A stretch of DNA of 64,000 nt from Maricaulis sp963976135 (GCF_963976135.1 NZ_CAXBKN010000001.1:1-64000), one strand, 5' to 3'. Counted from the first letter of the stretch, positions 9,453 to 17,306 are shown. The notes: generated by a model from the sequence alone, not told the origin. A program made the numbers and translations.

Positions 9453-9521
9453 CGGGAAGATCCGTCGAACCCTTGTCTCATTAAGCGCTTTAGTGAAAAT
9501 CCGATCCTTCGGATCTTCCCG
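9453..9521. repeat. 12-bp perfect inverted repeat
   Basis: CGGGAAGATCCG at 9453-9464 and its exact complement at 9510-9521 flank 45 bases that also contain a small GATCC-TTC-GGATC hairpin (9503-9515). No gene overlaps it. It could be part of the same repetitive intergenic structure as the palindrome just upstream. Confidence 0.5.
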
Positions 9522-9584
9522 CACGCGATGTTTTTCCAGACGCCGCGACTTGTCTTGTCCAACGAATTCTAAGCCTGCCGACTC

Positions 9585-9825
9585 TGTGGGCCGCTTGGCC
9601 TCACCCCACCATCGCGAGGGGTAGACTGGCCCTGTCGGGACGTCACCCCCGGTCGCGCCAATCCGCCCGTTCAGACCCCTATCTGTCACGTCCCGGCCGT
9701 GGCCGGTATCAGGGTCTGGGCACCGTCAGTGGGCGAGCCTCCAGGATCGCCGTCTCTCTCGTCCGCTCTTTCATGGTCCGGGACCGTTATTTCCCGTCCA
9801 CTCGAGGCATCGCACGGCCACCACA
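9585..9825. other. Gene-free GC-rich segment with nested complementary arms; possible structured RNA
   Basis: No credible coding region. Successive complementary arms can be read from the outside in: TGTGGGCCG (9585-9593) with CGGC and CCACA (9815-9825); GCCTC (9598-9602) with GAGGC (9804-9808); GAGGGG (9616-9621) with CCC and CTC (9793-9803); GGCCC (9628-9632) with GGGACC (9780-9785); GGACG (9638-9642) with CGTCC (9760-9764); CGCCC (9664-9668) with GGGCG (9731-9735); and an apical hairpin CAGACCC/GGGTCTG plus CCGGCC/GGCCGG (9672-9718). A 6-by-7 nt internal loop sits mid-way. It looks rod-like, as 6S RNA does, but GC-rich DNA yields chance arms and I recognise no conserved RNA motif. The strand is undetermined. 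Confidence 0.25.
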
Positions 9826-9916
9826 TCACCAGACGGTCTAGAAACGCCCCGCTCGGCTGCCGATGCGGTGATTATGGGCCAGGTGCGAGGGGGCGGGGAT
9901 AAGTTGGCTCAAAAAT

Positions 9917-9999
9917 CGTCATCCTGACGCAAGTCAGGACCTCGCTCGGCCCGGCTCCGCACTTGCTGGCCCGGGGTCGCGGCCTTCGCCGGGGTGATG
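9917..9999. repeat. REP-like inverted pair (first)
   Basis: A unit TCATCCTGAC... with a perfect TCCTGAC-GCAA-GTCAGGA hairpin (9922-9939) faces a second, inverted unit ending GCCGGGGTGATG (about 9970-9999), whose complement begins CATCACCCCGGCGAAGGCC. This is the familiar style of alphaproteobacterial extragenic palindromic repeats arranged as a bidirectional pair. GGGCGGGGATAAG also occurs twice directly, at 9891-9903 and 10016-10028, bracketing this pair. Confidence 0.55.
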
Positions 10000-10094
10000 T
10001 GGGATAATTGGCTGAGGGCGGGGATAAGGTGCCATGCCGGCCGCCGCCGCGCCCGTCATCCTCGATATGCAATTTACACCCAAAAAACAAACCC

Positions 10095-10267
10095 TTGTCA
10101 TCCCGGGCGGATGCCCCGCGCAGGCGGGGCGCAGACTCGGGACCCAGACGCGCCACAGTGGAGTTTCTGTCGCCCAACCAGTGAGACAAGCGGCCATCTG
10201 TCGGGCGTCTGGGTCCCTGATCTGCGCCCGGACAGCTTCGCTTCCGGGCATCCGTCAGGGATGACAA
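10095..10267. repeat. REP-like inverted pair (second)
   Basis: Two diverged copies of one element in opposite orientation. The left copy (10095-10151) begins TTGTCATCCCGGGCGGATGC and ends GGGACCCAGACGC. The right copy (10205-10267), read on the minus strand, begins TTGTCATCCCTGACGGATGC and also ends GGGACCCAGACGC. Each contains its own internal hairpin. The 53 bases between them show nothing recognisable. The paired, inverted layout is what BIME-type extragenic repeats look like. Confidence 0.6.
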
Positions 10268-10281
10268 ACTATTGTTTTATT

Positions 10282-10307
10282 GGAAAAAGAAGGGGGCGGA
10301 GCCCCCT
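10282..10307 (-). terminator. Intrinsic terminator of the RNA methyltransferase gene
   Basis: On the minus strand, AGGGGGC-TCC-GCCCCCT overlaps the TAG stop codon and is followed by TTCTTTTTCC. Compact stem plus T tract directly at the gene end. Confidence 0.75.
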
Positions 10308-11421
10308 ACCCCAACACCTCAGTCCGGAACAACCGCACTTTCAACCCGCCATGATCGATATAAGGCCCCGGCGCGCCAAACGGCAGGCGCGTCGCCTTGG
10401 CGAGCGAGACTTCGGTGGTGACCAGCCCGACCCGCCAGCCGGCAAAGCGGGTCATCAGTGTCTTGCCGAGGCCGCGATAGAGGCCCTGGAGGGCGGTCTT
10501 GTTGCCGATGCGGGTGCCGTAGGGCGGGTTGATCATCACCAGGCCGGGCGGGCCATCGGGCACCTCCAGCTCGGAGACGGGGCATTGCTGGAATTGCGTC
10601 AGATGCGACACGCCGGCGCGTTCGGCATTGTCACGGGCGACGCGGATGGCGCCGGCGTCGCGGTCCGAGCCGTAAAAGCGCAGATCGGTCTCGCGCGGTT
10701 CGCGCGGGATTCGCATCTTGTCCCAGGCCGCCTGATCAAAGCCGACCAGCTGCTCGAAAGCGAATTCCCGCGCCCGGCCCGGCGCCAGGCCAGCGGCAAT
10801 CTCGGCGGCCTCTACGACGAAGGTGCCCGAACCGCACATCGGGTCAAGGACCGGCTCCGTGCCCGCATAGCCGCACTGGCGCAGGAAGAGCGCGGCGAGG
10901 GTTTCGCGTATCGGGGCCTTGGCGACGGCCTGTTTATAGCCGCGCTTGTGCAGGAGCTCGCCGGATGTATCGATACTGAGCGTGCACAGATTATCCTCCA
11001 GGCGCGCCCTCACCTGCACGGCGGCGTCGGCACTGATCGTCGCGCCAAGCTCCTCGCGGATCGCGGTCTCGATGCGCTGGGCGGCGGCGCCGGCATGATA
11101 GATTTTCGAACGTTTCGAGCTCGCATCGACGCGTACGGGCACATCGGGACGCAGTACCTCGCCCCAGGGGAAACGCCGCGCCAGCTTGTCGAGCTGGGAC
11201 AGATGCACGGCATGGAAGGATCCGATGCGGGCGAGCACCCGGCTGGCGCCGCGGATATCCAGATTGGCGCGCCAGACGTCGGGCCAGCCGCCCTTGATCG
11301 TGACACCGCCGGATTCAGCAACCGGGCCGGCAAAGCCCTTCTCCACCAGTTCGGCGCAGAGCATGGCTTCCAGGCCGGGCGCGGTGACGAGAAAGATATC
11401 GAACGGGGCGTGCTGGGTCAT
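10306..11421 (-). CDS. Class I SAM-dependent RNA methyltransferase with THUMP domain (RlmL/YpsC type)
   Basis: Probable rRNA guanine-N2 methyltransferase of 371 residues, acting on ribosomal RNA in the cytoplasm. An N-terminal ferredoxin-like/THUMP region begins FDIFLVTAPGLEAMLCAEL. It is followed by the Rossmann methyltransferase domain with DPMCGSGTFVVEAA (SAM-binding motif I region) and the catalytic INPPYG motif of N2/N6 base methylases. It resembles the N-terminal half of E. coli RlmL or the stand-alone YpsC type; the RlmK half is absent. Exact target base cannot be assigned by eye. It is a single gene, with its own terminator overlapping the stop, divergent from the amidohydrolase pair (about 176 nt between starts). 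Confidence 0.88.
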   Translation of the reverse strand: MTQHAPFDIFLVTAPGLEAMLCAELVEKGFAGPVAESGGVTIKGGWPDVWRANLDIRGASRVLARIGSFHAVHLSQLDKLARRFPWGEVLRPDVPVRVDASSKRSKIYHAGAAAQRIETAIREELGATISADAAVQVRARLEDNLCTLSIDTSGELLHKRGYKQAVAKAPIRETLAALFLRQCGYAGTEPVLDPMCGSGTFVVEAAEIAAGLAPGRAREFAFEQLVGFDQAAWDKMRIPREPRETDLRFYGSDRDAGAIRVARDNAERAGVSHLTQFQQCPVSELEVPDGPPGLVMINPPYGTRIGNKTALQGLYRGLGKTLMTRFAGWRVGLVTTEVSLAKATRLPFGAPGPYIDHGGLKVRLFRTEVLG

Positions 11422-11513
11422 GGCCCAGACTTATCCGAGAACGGGTCGCGGATCGACGGCGCTGAGCTGTGCACTGGTGTCGGGGCGTATCCGCACATGA
11501 CCAAATCGTTAAT

Positions 11514-11542
11514 TTGACGCAAGGGCTGCAAACGCGTTCTAT
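11514..11542 (+). promoter_or_regulatory. Candidate sigma70-type promoter for the amidohydrolase pair
   Basis: TTGACG (11514-11519), 17-nt spacer, TTCTAT (11537-11542), about 55 nt upstream of the ATG at 11598. Good -35 and spacing, moderate -10. Confidence 0.5.
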
Positions 11543-11597
11543 TCCCTCAACTTTGCCCGCGTGTGATTCAGCGGGCGCTATTGGGGAAGCAATCACA

Positions 11598-13034
11598 ATG
11601 ACCTTGAAAGCATGGATGCCAGCGACGGCGCTTGCCGCCGTCTTTGCACTGGCGGCGTGTAGCGGCGAGACCGGAACCCCGGGCGGCGAGACACAATCGG
11701 CCAGTAGCGAGAGCGGCGATGTCGTTCGCTACAGCCTTGATCCCTACCCTTCGACCTATGTGCCGCGCGCCAGCGGCGTCACCCTGATCCAGAACGCCAC
11801 CGTGTTTGACGGTATTGGCGGCCGGATCGAGGGCGGCGATGTCCTGGTCGAGAATGGCCGTATCGCCGCGGTGGGAACCGGTCTGGAAGCCCCCGAGGGC
11901 GCCACCGTGATCGATGCCGCCGGCCGTTATGTGACACCTGGCATTATCGATATCCACTCCCATCTGGGTGATTACCCCTCGCCCGGCGTCAATGCCCATA
12001 ATGACGGCAATGAAGCCACCTCGCCGGTCACCGCCGAGGTCTGGGCCGAGCATTCGGTCTGGCCCCAGGATGTCGGTTTCGAAGCCGCCCTCGCCGGCGG
12101 TGTGACGACACTCAATATCCTGCCGGGCTCGGCCAATCTGTTTGGTGGCCGCGGCATCACCCTGCGCAATGTCCCGTCGCGGACCGTCCAGGGCATGAAA
12201 TTCCCCGACGCGCCCTACACGCTGAAAATGGCCTGCGGCGAAAACCCGTCGCGCGTCTATGGCGGCCGTGGCCAGTCACCGGCCACCGATATGGGCAATA
12301 TGGCCGGCTATCGCGCCGCCTGGCAGAGCGCGGTGGAATACCGCACCAGCTGGAATGATTACTGGGACAGCGCCGAGGCCGGTGAGGACGCTTCGCCGCC
12401 AAGCCGCAATCTCGAACTCGACACACTGATGGGCGTGCTCGACGGCGAGATTCTCGTCCAGATGCATTGCTATCGCGCCGACCAGATGGCGCAGATCATC
12501 GATCTCTCCCGTGAGTTCGACTATCAGGTCACAACTTTCCACCACGCCGTGGAAGCCTATAAAATCCCCGATCTGCTGGCGGAAAACGGCACCTGCGCCG
12601 CCGTCTGGGCCGATTGGGGCGGCTTCAAGATGGAAGCTTATGACTCCATCCGTGAAAACCTGCCGATGGTGCATGCAGGCGGCGCCTGCGCCATGATCCA
12701 TTCCGATAGCGATATGGGTATTCAGCGCCTCAACCAGGAAGTCGCCAAGGCGCTGGCCGATGGCCGCCGCGCCGGGATTGATATCTCCGACGCCGAAGCC
12801 TGGCGCTGGCTGACCTCCAACCCGGCCACCGCGCTGGGCATTGCCGATCAGACCGGCTCGCTGGAAGTCGGCAAACGCGCCGATATCGTGCTGTGGTCCG
12901 CCGACCCGTTCAGCACTTACGCACGCGCCGACCGCGTCTGGATCGACGGTGCGCTGAGCTATGATCGCCGCGATGAGGACATGCAGCCCGTCCGCGACTT
13001 CATGCTCGGCCAACCCGGTGAGGGAGACCAATAA
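11598..13034 (+). CDS. Amidohydrolase-family lipoprotein (metal ligands intact)
   Basis: Metal-dependent hydrolase of the amidohydrolase superfamily (imidazolonepropionase/COG1228-like), 478 residues, probably anchored in the periplasm. The signal ends in lipobox LAAC with Cys21. The TIM-barrel metal site is visible: TPGIIDIHSHLG with His120 and His122, later QMHCYRADQ and TTFHHAVEAYKI histidines, and MIHSDSD with the catalytic aspartate. The C-terminal closing domain reads SLEVGKRADIVLWSADPF. The ATG at 11598 is chosen because it begins the signal peptide. Its stop codon overlaps the start of the next gene (TAATG), implying translational coupling to a paralogue that lacks these ligands. Substrate is unknown; periplasmic peptidase or deamidase activity is possible. 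Confidence 0.85.
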   Translation: MTLKAWMPATALAAVFALAACSGETGTPGGETQSASSESGDVVRYSLDPYPSTYVPRASGVTLIQNATVFDGIGGRIEGGDVLVENGRIAAVGTGLEAPEGATVIDAAGRYVTPGIIDIHSHLGDYPSPGVNAHNDGNEATSPVTAEVWAEHSVWPQDVGFEAALAGGVTTLNILPGSANLFGGRGITLRNVPSRTVQGMKFPDAPYTLKMACGENPSRVYGGRGQSPATDMGNMAGYRAAWQSAVEYRTSWNDYWDSAEAGEDASPPSRNLELDTLMGVLDGEILVQMHCYRADQMAQIIDLSREFDYQVTTFHHAVEAYKIPDLLAENGTCAAVWADWGGFKMEAYDSIRENLPMVHAGGACAMIHSDSDMGIQRLNQEVAKALADGRRAGIDISDAEAWRWLTSNPATALGIADQTGSLEVGKRADIVLWSADPFSTYARADRVWIDGALSYDRRDEDMQPVRDFMLGQPGEGDQ

Positions 13035-14305
13035 TGCAACGCTTCATCTCTGCTCTTGCACTGAGCATGGCCCTGGCTGCGCCAGGCCTCGCCCAGTCCT
13101 ACGCCGTCACCAATGGCCGCGTCGTCACCAATACCGATGCCGGCATTATCGAGAACGGCACCGTTCTGGTTCGTGATGGCTCGATCGTTGCCGTTGGCGG
13201 CGATGTCACCATCCCGGTCGGCACCACGGTGATCGACGCCGATGGTGGCTGGATCACGCCGGGCATTTTCGCCCCGGTCACCCAGCTTGGCCTGATCGAG
13301 GTCGCGCTGGAAGGCTCGACCAATGATACCAGCGCGGATGAGTCGCCCTATTCGGTTGCCCTGGATGTCGCCGACAGTTTCAATCCGGCCGGAATGCATA
13401 TCGATTCCAACCGGCTTGGCGGCATCACGCGGGCGGCGCTCTATCCGGGAACCGGCTGGAATATCTTCGCCGGCCAGGGTGGCCTGATCGACACCAGCGG
13501 CTCCGATACCTCGCTGTTCGAAACCGGTAGTTTCGTCGTCGCCGATCTGAGCCAGTCCGGTGCCTCGACGGCGGGCGGTTCACGCTCGGCGGCCTGGACC
13601 TATCTGGACGCCGCCTTTGCCGACGCCCGGGGCTATCCCGGCCGTTTCAGTGGCGATCATCAGGGCGATGCCCTCAATCGCTATGATGCGGCGGCCCTGG
13701 TGCCTGTGGTGCGCGGACGTGTGCCGCTGGTGATGGAACTCGATCGGGCAGCGGATATCCGCCGCGCGCTGCGTTTCCGGACCGAACATGCGCCGATGCA
13801 GCTGGTGATCGCCGGCGGTGCCGAAGCCTGGATGGTGGCCGACGAGCTGGCCGCGGCCGGCGTGCCGGTCCTGATCGACCCGATCCGCAATCTGCCCAGC
13901 TCCTTCGACGCCCTCGGCTCGACCCTGGAAGGTGCAGCACGCCTGCAACAGGCTGGCGTGACATTTGCCTACACGACTCAATCGGCAGACGGGTATTTCA
14001 ATGCCCGCCTGCTGACCCAGCATGCCGGCAATGCCGTCGCGCATGGCGTGCCATGGGATGCGGCCTTCCGGGCGATCTCGCTGACACCGGCGGAAATCTA
14101 CGGCGTCGGGGATCGCTTCGGCGCTCTCGCGGCGGGCTATACCGGTGATGTCGTGGTCTGGGATGGCGATCCCCTCGAAGTGATGAGCGCGCCGGTGGCG
14201 ATGCTGATCAATGGCGAACCAACCGCGATGACGTCACGCGAAACCCAGCTTCGCGACCGTTACATCAATATCACTGACGAGACGCCTTTCGCCTATCGGC
14301 GTTGA
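13034..14305 (+). CDS. Amidohydrolase-like periplasmic protein lacking the metal-binding motif (probable pseudoenzyme)
   Basis: A 423-residue paralogue of the preceding protein. It has a Sec signal (cleavage near GLAQS) and the same composite-domain start (YAVTNGRVVTN, NGTVLVRDGSIVAVGG) and end (GALAAGYTGDVVVWDGDPLEVM). At the position of the HxH motif it reads TPGIFAPVTQLG, so both histidines and the preceding Asp are gone. The segment matching HSDSD is TTQSADG. The reading frame is open and well conserved in architecture, so this looks like a maintained non-catalytic or differently catalytic partner rather than decay. It is translationally coupled to the active-looking paralogue. Heteromer formation or a chaperone-like role is my inference. 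Confidence 0.8.
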   Translation: MQRFISALALSMALAAPGLAQSYAVTNGRVVTNTDAGIIENGTVLVRDGSIVAVGGDVTIPVGTTVIDADGGWITPGIFAPVTQLGLIEVALEGSTNDTSADESPYSVALDVADSFNPAGMHIDSNRLGGITRAALYPGTGWNIFAGQGGLIDTSGSDTSLFETGSFVVADLSQSGASTAGGSRSAAWTYLDAAFADARGYPGRFSGDHQGDALNRYDAAALVPVVRGRVPLVMELDRAADIRRALRFRTEHAPMQLVIAGGAEAWMVADELAAAGVPVLIDPIRNLPSSFDALGSTLEGAARLQQAGVTFAYTTQSADGYFNARLLTQHAGNAVAHGVPWDAAFRAISLTPAEIYGVGDRFGALAAGYTGDVVVWDGDPLEVMSAPVAMLINGEPTAMTSRETQLRDRYINITDETPFAYRR

Positions 14306-14323
14306 TGAAATACCGCCTGTACG

Positions 14324-14351
14324 TTGACAGAACGCACAGGAAACGTATTTT
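14324..14351 (+). promoter_or_regulatory. Candidate promoter upstream of the DEAD-box helicase leader
   Basis: Consensus TTGACA (14324-14329), 16-nt spacer, TATTTT (14346-14351). It lies 18 nt after the amidohydrolase stop and upstream of the strong hairpin at 14363, so transcripts from it must pass through that terminator-like stem before reaching the helicase ATG. Confidence 0.55.
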
Positions 14352-14362
14352 GCCCCTGCATT

Positions 14363-14399
14363 CGTGGCCGCGCCCTTTCGGCGCGGCCACGTCATTTTT
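14363..14399 (+). terminator. Strong intrinsic terminator or attenuator in front of the helicase gene
   Basis: Perfect 12-bp stem, CGTGGCCGCGCC and its complement, with loop CTTTC, then TCATTTTT (14392-14399). It is the clearest factor-independent terminator near here. It can end the amidohydrolase transcript, and because a good promoter precedes it by 11 nt it may also attenuate the helicase mRNA. Confidence 0.8.
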
Positions 14400-14437
14400 G
14401 CTCCCAGCTATTGCTGCTTCAGATTTTAAAGGACGCC

Positions 14438-16015
14438 ATGACGTTCGAAGACCTCGGGTTAAGTCCGAAACTGCTCACCGCAATCACCGCGGCCGGCTAC
14501 ACAGAACCGACACCGATCCAGGCCGGCGCCATCAAGCCTGCATTGACCGGACGCGACGTTCTGGGCATTGCCCAGACCGGCACCGGCAAGACAGCGGCCT
14601 TTGTGCTGCCCCTGATCGAACTGCTTTCGCGCGGCCGGGCCAAGGCCCGCATGCCCCGCTCCCTCATCATCGCACCAACCCGCGAACTCGCCGCCCAGTG
14701 CGCCGAAAACTTTGAGGCCTATGCCAAGGGCCAGCGCCTCTCGATGGCCCTGCTGATCGGTGGCGTCGCCTTCGGTCCCCAACAGGCCATTCTCGATCGC
14801 GGTGCCGATGTCCTGATCGCGACCCCGGGCCGGCTTCTCGACCATTTCGGCCGTGGCAAGCTGCTGCTCAATGGCGTCCAGATCCTCGTCGTCGATGAAG
14901 CCGATCGTATGCTGGACATGGGCTTCATCCCCGATCTGGAAAAGATTTTCTCGCTGACCCCGCCGCGCCGCCAGACCCTGTTCTTCTCGGCCACCATGCC
15001 GAACGAGATCAAGAGCCTGATCGACCGCTTCCTCAATGATCCGATCCGCGTCGAAGTCGGCCGCCCGGCCACCGCCGGCGCCAATATCGAGCAATATCTC
15101 GTCCGCGTTGGCGATGCCCAGCCGAAGACCAAGCGGGCAGCCTTGCGCGACGCCATGTCGCGGACCGGCGTCAAGAACGGCATCATTTTCTGCAACCGCA
15201 AGCGCGATGTCGATACGGTCGCGCGCGAGCTGACGAAACACGGCATTCCGGCATCGCCGATCCATGGCGATCTCGATCAATCGGTTCGCACCGCGACCCT
15301 GGCCGGGTTCAAGGATGACAGCATCCGCTTCCTCGTCGCCAGCGATGTCGCGGCGCGCGGTCTCGACATTCCCGATGTCAGCCACGTCTTCAATTATGAC
15401 ATGCCGCACCATTCGGATGACTATGTGCACCGGATCGGCCGGACCGGACGCGCCGGCAAGGCGGGCACGTCGATCACCATCATGGCGCCCGGCGACGAGA
15501 AAAATCTGGCCGCCATACTGAAGCTGATCCGCCAGGACATACCGGATCTCCCGCTCGACGGCACCCCGCCGGTTGCCGCCGTGGCAAAGCCACCCGCCGC
15601 CGGGGCCGACGCCGCCGTGGAGGCCCCCGCAACCGCAGCCGACGCCGCATCGCAAGCGAGCGAAGAACCCGCCACGCAGCGGACCCCGCGCGGACGCCGC
15701 TCGACCCGCAAACCGCGCGAGTCCAAGGCACAGGCCACTCCGGCAACGCCGGCAGAGGCCGAAACACCGGCAGCTGCGGCCGTCCAACCCGCTACGCCCG
15801 CCGCAGCACCGGCTCGCATGGAAGCGGCTGCCAAACCGGCACCCGTGACCCCGGAGCCGCGCCAGAAAGCGCCGGCCGCGAAGACAGAATCGCCGCGCAA
15901 TCCACGCTCTGGCGAGCGCAAGTCCGGCTCCCGCCGCGGCCAGGGCGATGGCCCCGACCGTGATGTGGTCGGCTTTGGCGAACACGTGCCCGGCTTCATG
16001 CAGACCCAGGGCTGA
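14438..16015 (+). CDS. DEAD-box ATP-dependent RNA helicase (RhlE-like)
   Basis: Unwinds RNA duplexes in ribosome assembly, RNA decay or cold adaptation. The 525-residue product has the full helicase core: Q motif around LSPKLLTAITAAGYTEPTPIQ, AQTGTGKTA (Walker A), PTRELAAQ, TPGRLLD, VDEADRMLD (DEAD variant as DEAD), FSATMP, IIFCNRKRD, ASDVAARGLDIPDV, and HRIGRTGRAG. After about residue 370 comes a 150-residue Ala/Pro-rich tail with basic patches (RGRRSTRKPRE, SGERKSGSRRG), as in alphaproteobacterial RhlE proteins that contact RNA and the degradosome. It ends GFGEHVPGFM. The ATG at 14438 is used because upstream codons would translate the terminator stem. It shares the window with rne, which may be a partner. 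Confidence 0.92.
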   Translation: MTFEDLGLSPKLLTAITAAGYTEPTPIQAGAIKPALTGRDVLGIAQTGTGKTAAFVLPLIELLSRGRAKARMPRSLIIAPTRELAAQCAENFEAYAKGQRLSMALLIGGVAFGPQQAILDRGADVLIATPGRLLDHFGRGKLLLNGVQILVVDEADRMLDMGFIPDLEKIFSLTPPRRQTLFFSATMPNEIKSLIDRFLNDPIRVEVGRPATAGANIEQYLVRVGDAQPKTKRAALRDAMSRTGVKNGIIFCNRKRDVDTVARELTKHGIPASPIHGDLDQSVRTATLAGFKDDSIRFLVASDVAARGLDIPDVSHVFNYDMPHHSDDYVHRIGRTGRAGKAGTSITIMAPGDEKNLAAILKLIRQDIPDLPLDGTPPVAAVAKPPAAGADAAVEAPATAADAASQASEEPATQRTPRGRRSTRKPRESKAQATPATPAEAETPAAAAVQPATPAAAPARMEAAAKPAPVTPEPRQKAPAAKTESPRNPRSGERKSGSRRGQGDGPDRDVVGFGEHVPGFMQTQG

Positions 16016-16069
16016 GGCGGCGCCGACAGGATCGGGCGGCAGCCGTCAGGCTGCGCCCGTTCCAATTAA

Positions 16070-16092
16070 CTCATATCGTATGAGCGATTTTT
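16070..16092 (+). terminator. Probable terminator of the helicase gene
   Basis: CTCATA-TCG-TATGAG hairpin (16070-16084) followed by CGATTTTT. Another stem, GCAGCC-GTCA-GGCTGC (16039-16054), lies just upstream and may contribute. Confidence 0.55.
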
Positions 16093-16172
16093 ACCTCTTC
16101 TTTTCCTTTCGCGGCTAGCTTGTTTGAAAGGCCCCCGATGCCAGCGGGGAGCTCGACAGGGAAGGGTTTCTC

Positions 16173-17228
16173 GTGAACGGACGTTTATTGGGCAAGGACG
16201 GCAAGGAGTTCGCGCAAAAAGCGCTGGACCTCATGGAGCAGTTCAATGTTCCCCCGACCCCTGAAAATTATGCCGTCTGGGTGAGCTTTGCCAGCGACAC
16301 CAATCCTGAGCTTTGTGAAACCGTTCGCAACCACATCCAGTCCGAACTCGCCTTCACCGCTGAAGTCAGTACGGAATTGTTCGACCAGTATTTTCAGTGG
16401 CATGCCATCCAGGACGCGATTCTGGAAAGCGGCGGCATGATGAGCCGGGAACTCGGCAATGTCCGTGAGACCCTGCTGGCCGCCGAGGCCGACACCCTCG
16501 CCTATGGCGAGACCCTGGCGGGCGCAACCTCACAGCTCGGCGAAGCTGTCACCGATCCGGGCATCAAAAAGCTCGTCGAGTCGCTGGTCAACGCCACGGC
16601 GAAAATGCAGCGCCGCAGCCATGATCTTGAGCACAAATTGCAAGCGACTTCCAAGGAAGTCACCAAATTGCGCGACAATCTCGAGCGTGTCCGTGAAGAG
16701 GCGATGACTGACGCCCTCACCGGCATTGCCAATCGCAAACGTTTCGATGAGAGCCTGCGCAAGGCCCGCCGCGAAGCCGACAGTCATGGCACGCCGCTGA
16801 GCCTGGTCCTGTGCGACATCGATTTCTTCAAACGCTTCAATGATACCTGGGGCCATCAGACCGGCGACCAGATTATCCGCTTTGTCGCGGGCTGCCTCAC
16901 CCGGCATGCCCCTGAAACCCATGTCGTGGCCCGCTATGGCGGCGAGGAATTCGGCATTGTCATGCCCGCAGCCACGCCGCAGGAAGCGCACGAAATCGCT
17001 GAAAAGATCCGGCGCACGGTCGAATCCAAGAAATTGCTGCGCAAATCGACCAATGAGGATCTCGGCAATATCACCATCTCGATGGGGATTGCGAGCTTCC
17101 AGGCCGGCGAATCCATAGAGTCGCTGATAGAGCGCGCCGACACCCATCTCTATCGTTCGAAAACCGAAGGCCGCAACCGCACGACCACGGATGGTGCGGA
17201 ATTGCAGCTCGGGCGCGATGCCGCCTGA
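16173..17228 (+). CDS. Diguanylate cyclase (GGDEF-domain protein)
   Basis: Makes cyclic di-GMP from two GTP. The 351-residue product has an N-terminal helical region (residues 1-120) with PPTPENYAVWVSFAS, which recurs at the start of a family of soluble alphaproteobacterial GGDEF proteins. A coiled-coil-like stretch follows (about 140-180), then the GGDEF domain from TDALTGIANRKRFDESL through CDIDFFKRFNDTWGH to ARYGGEEFGIV. The active-site motif is intact (GGEEF). The inhibitory I-site RxxD, expected just before the RYGGEEF segment, reads APET, so product inhibition is likely absent. It uses a GTG start at 16173 with GGGAAGGG upstream. No membrane segment is seen, so it is cytoplasmic; the input signal is unknown. 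Confidence 0.9.
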   Translation: MNGRLLGKDGKEFAQKALDLMEQFNVPPTPENYAVWVSFASDTNPELCETVRNHIQSELAFTAEVSTELFDQYFQWHAIQDAILESGGMMSRELGNVRETLLAAEADTLAYGETLAGATSQLGEAVTDPGIKKLVESLVNATAKMQRRSHDLEHKLQATSKEVTKLRDNLERVREEAMTDALTGIANRKRFDESLRKARREADSHGTPLSLVLCDIDFFKRFNDTWGHQTGDQIIRFVAGCLTRHAPETHVVARYGGEEFGIVMPAATPQEAHEIAEKIRRTVESKKLLRKSTNEDLGNITISMGIASFQAGESIESLIERADTHLYRSKTEGRNRTTTDGAELQLGRDAA

Positions 17229-17250
17229 GCCAGGCCAGCCGCAGATCTGA

Positions 17251-17288
17251 CATGAAGACGCCGCCCCCAAAAGGGCGGCGTCTTCATG
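17251..17288. terminator. Bidirectional terminator hairpin between convergent genes
   Basis: Perfect 16-bp inverted repeat CATGAAGACGCCGCCC around loop CCAAAA, between the GGDEF gene (plus) and the GST gene (minus). No long T tract follows on either side, but position and stem strength support termination in both directions. Confidence 0.7.
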
Positions 17289-17306
17289 TCGGCCGTCAAT
17301 CCTGGA

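Noticed and set aside
7297..9453. 718-codon minus-strand frame opposite parE.
   Set aside because: ParE is unmistakable on the plus strand; the minus frame has no family motifs and no ribosome site.
9303..9689. 128-codon minus frame downstream of parE.
   Set aside because: It translates a palindrome and inverted repeat; proteins of this kind are typical spurious calls on dispersed repeats.
9994..11517. 507-codon plus-strand frame spanning REP-like repeats and the methyltransferase.
   Set aside because: Its 5' half translates repeats and the rest is antisense to a firm methyltransferase.
13034..14305. Second amidohydrolase as a decaying pseudogene.
   Set aside because: The frame is fully open, a signal peptide is present, and it is coupled to the first gene; only the catalytic ligands are lost.
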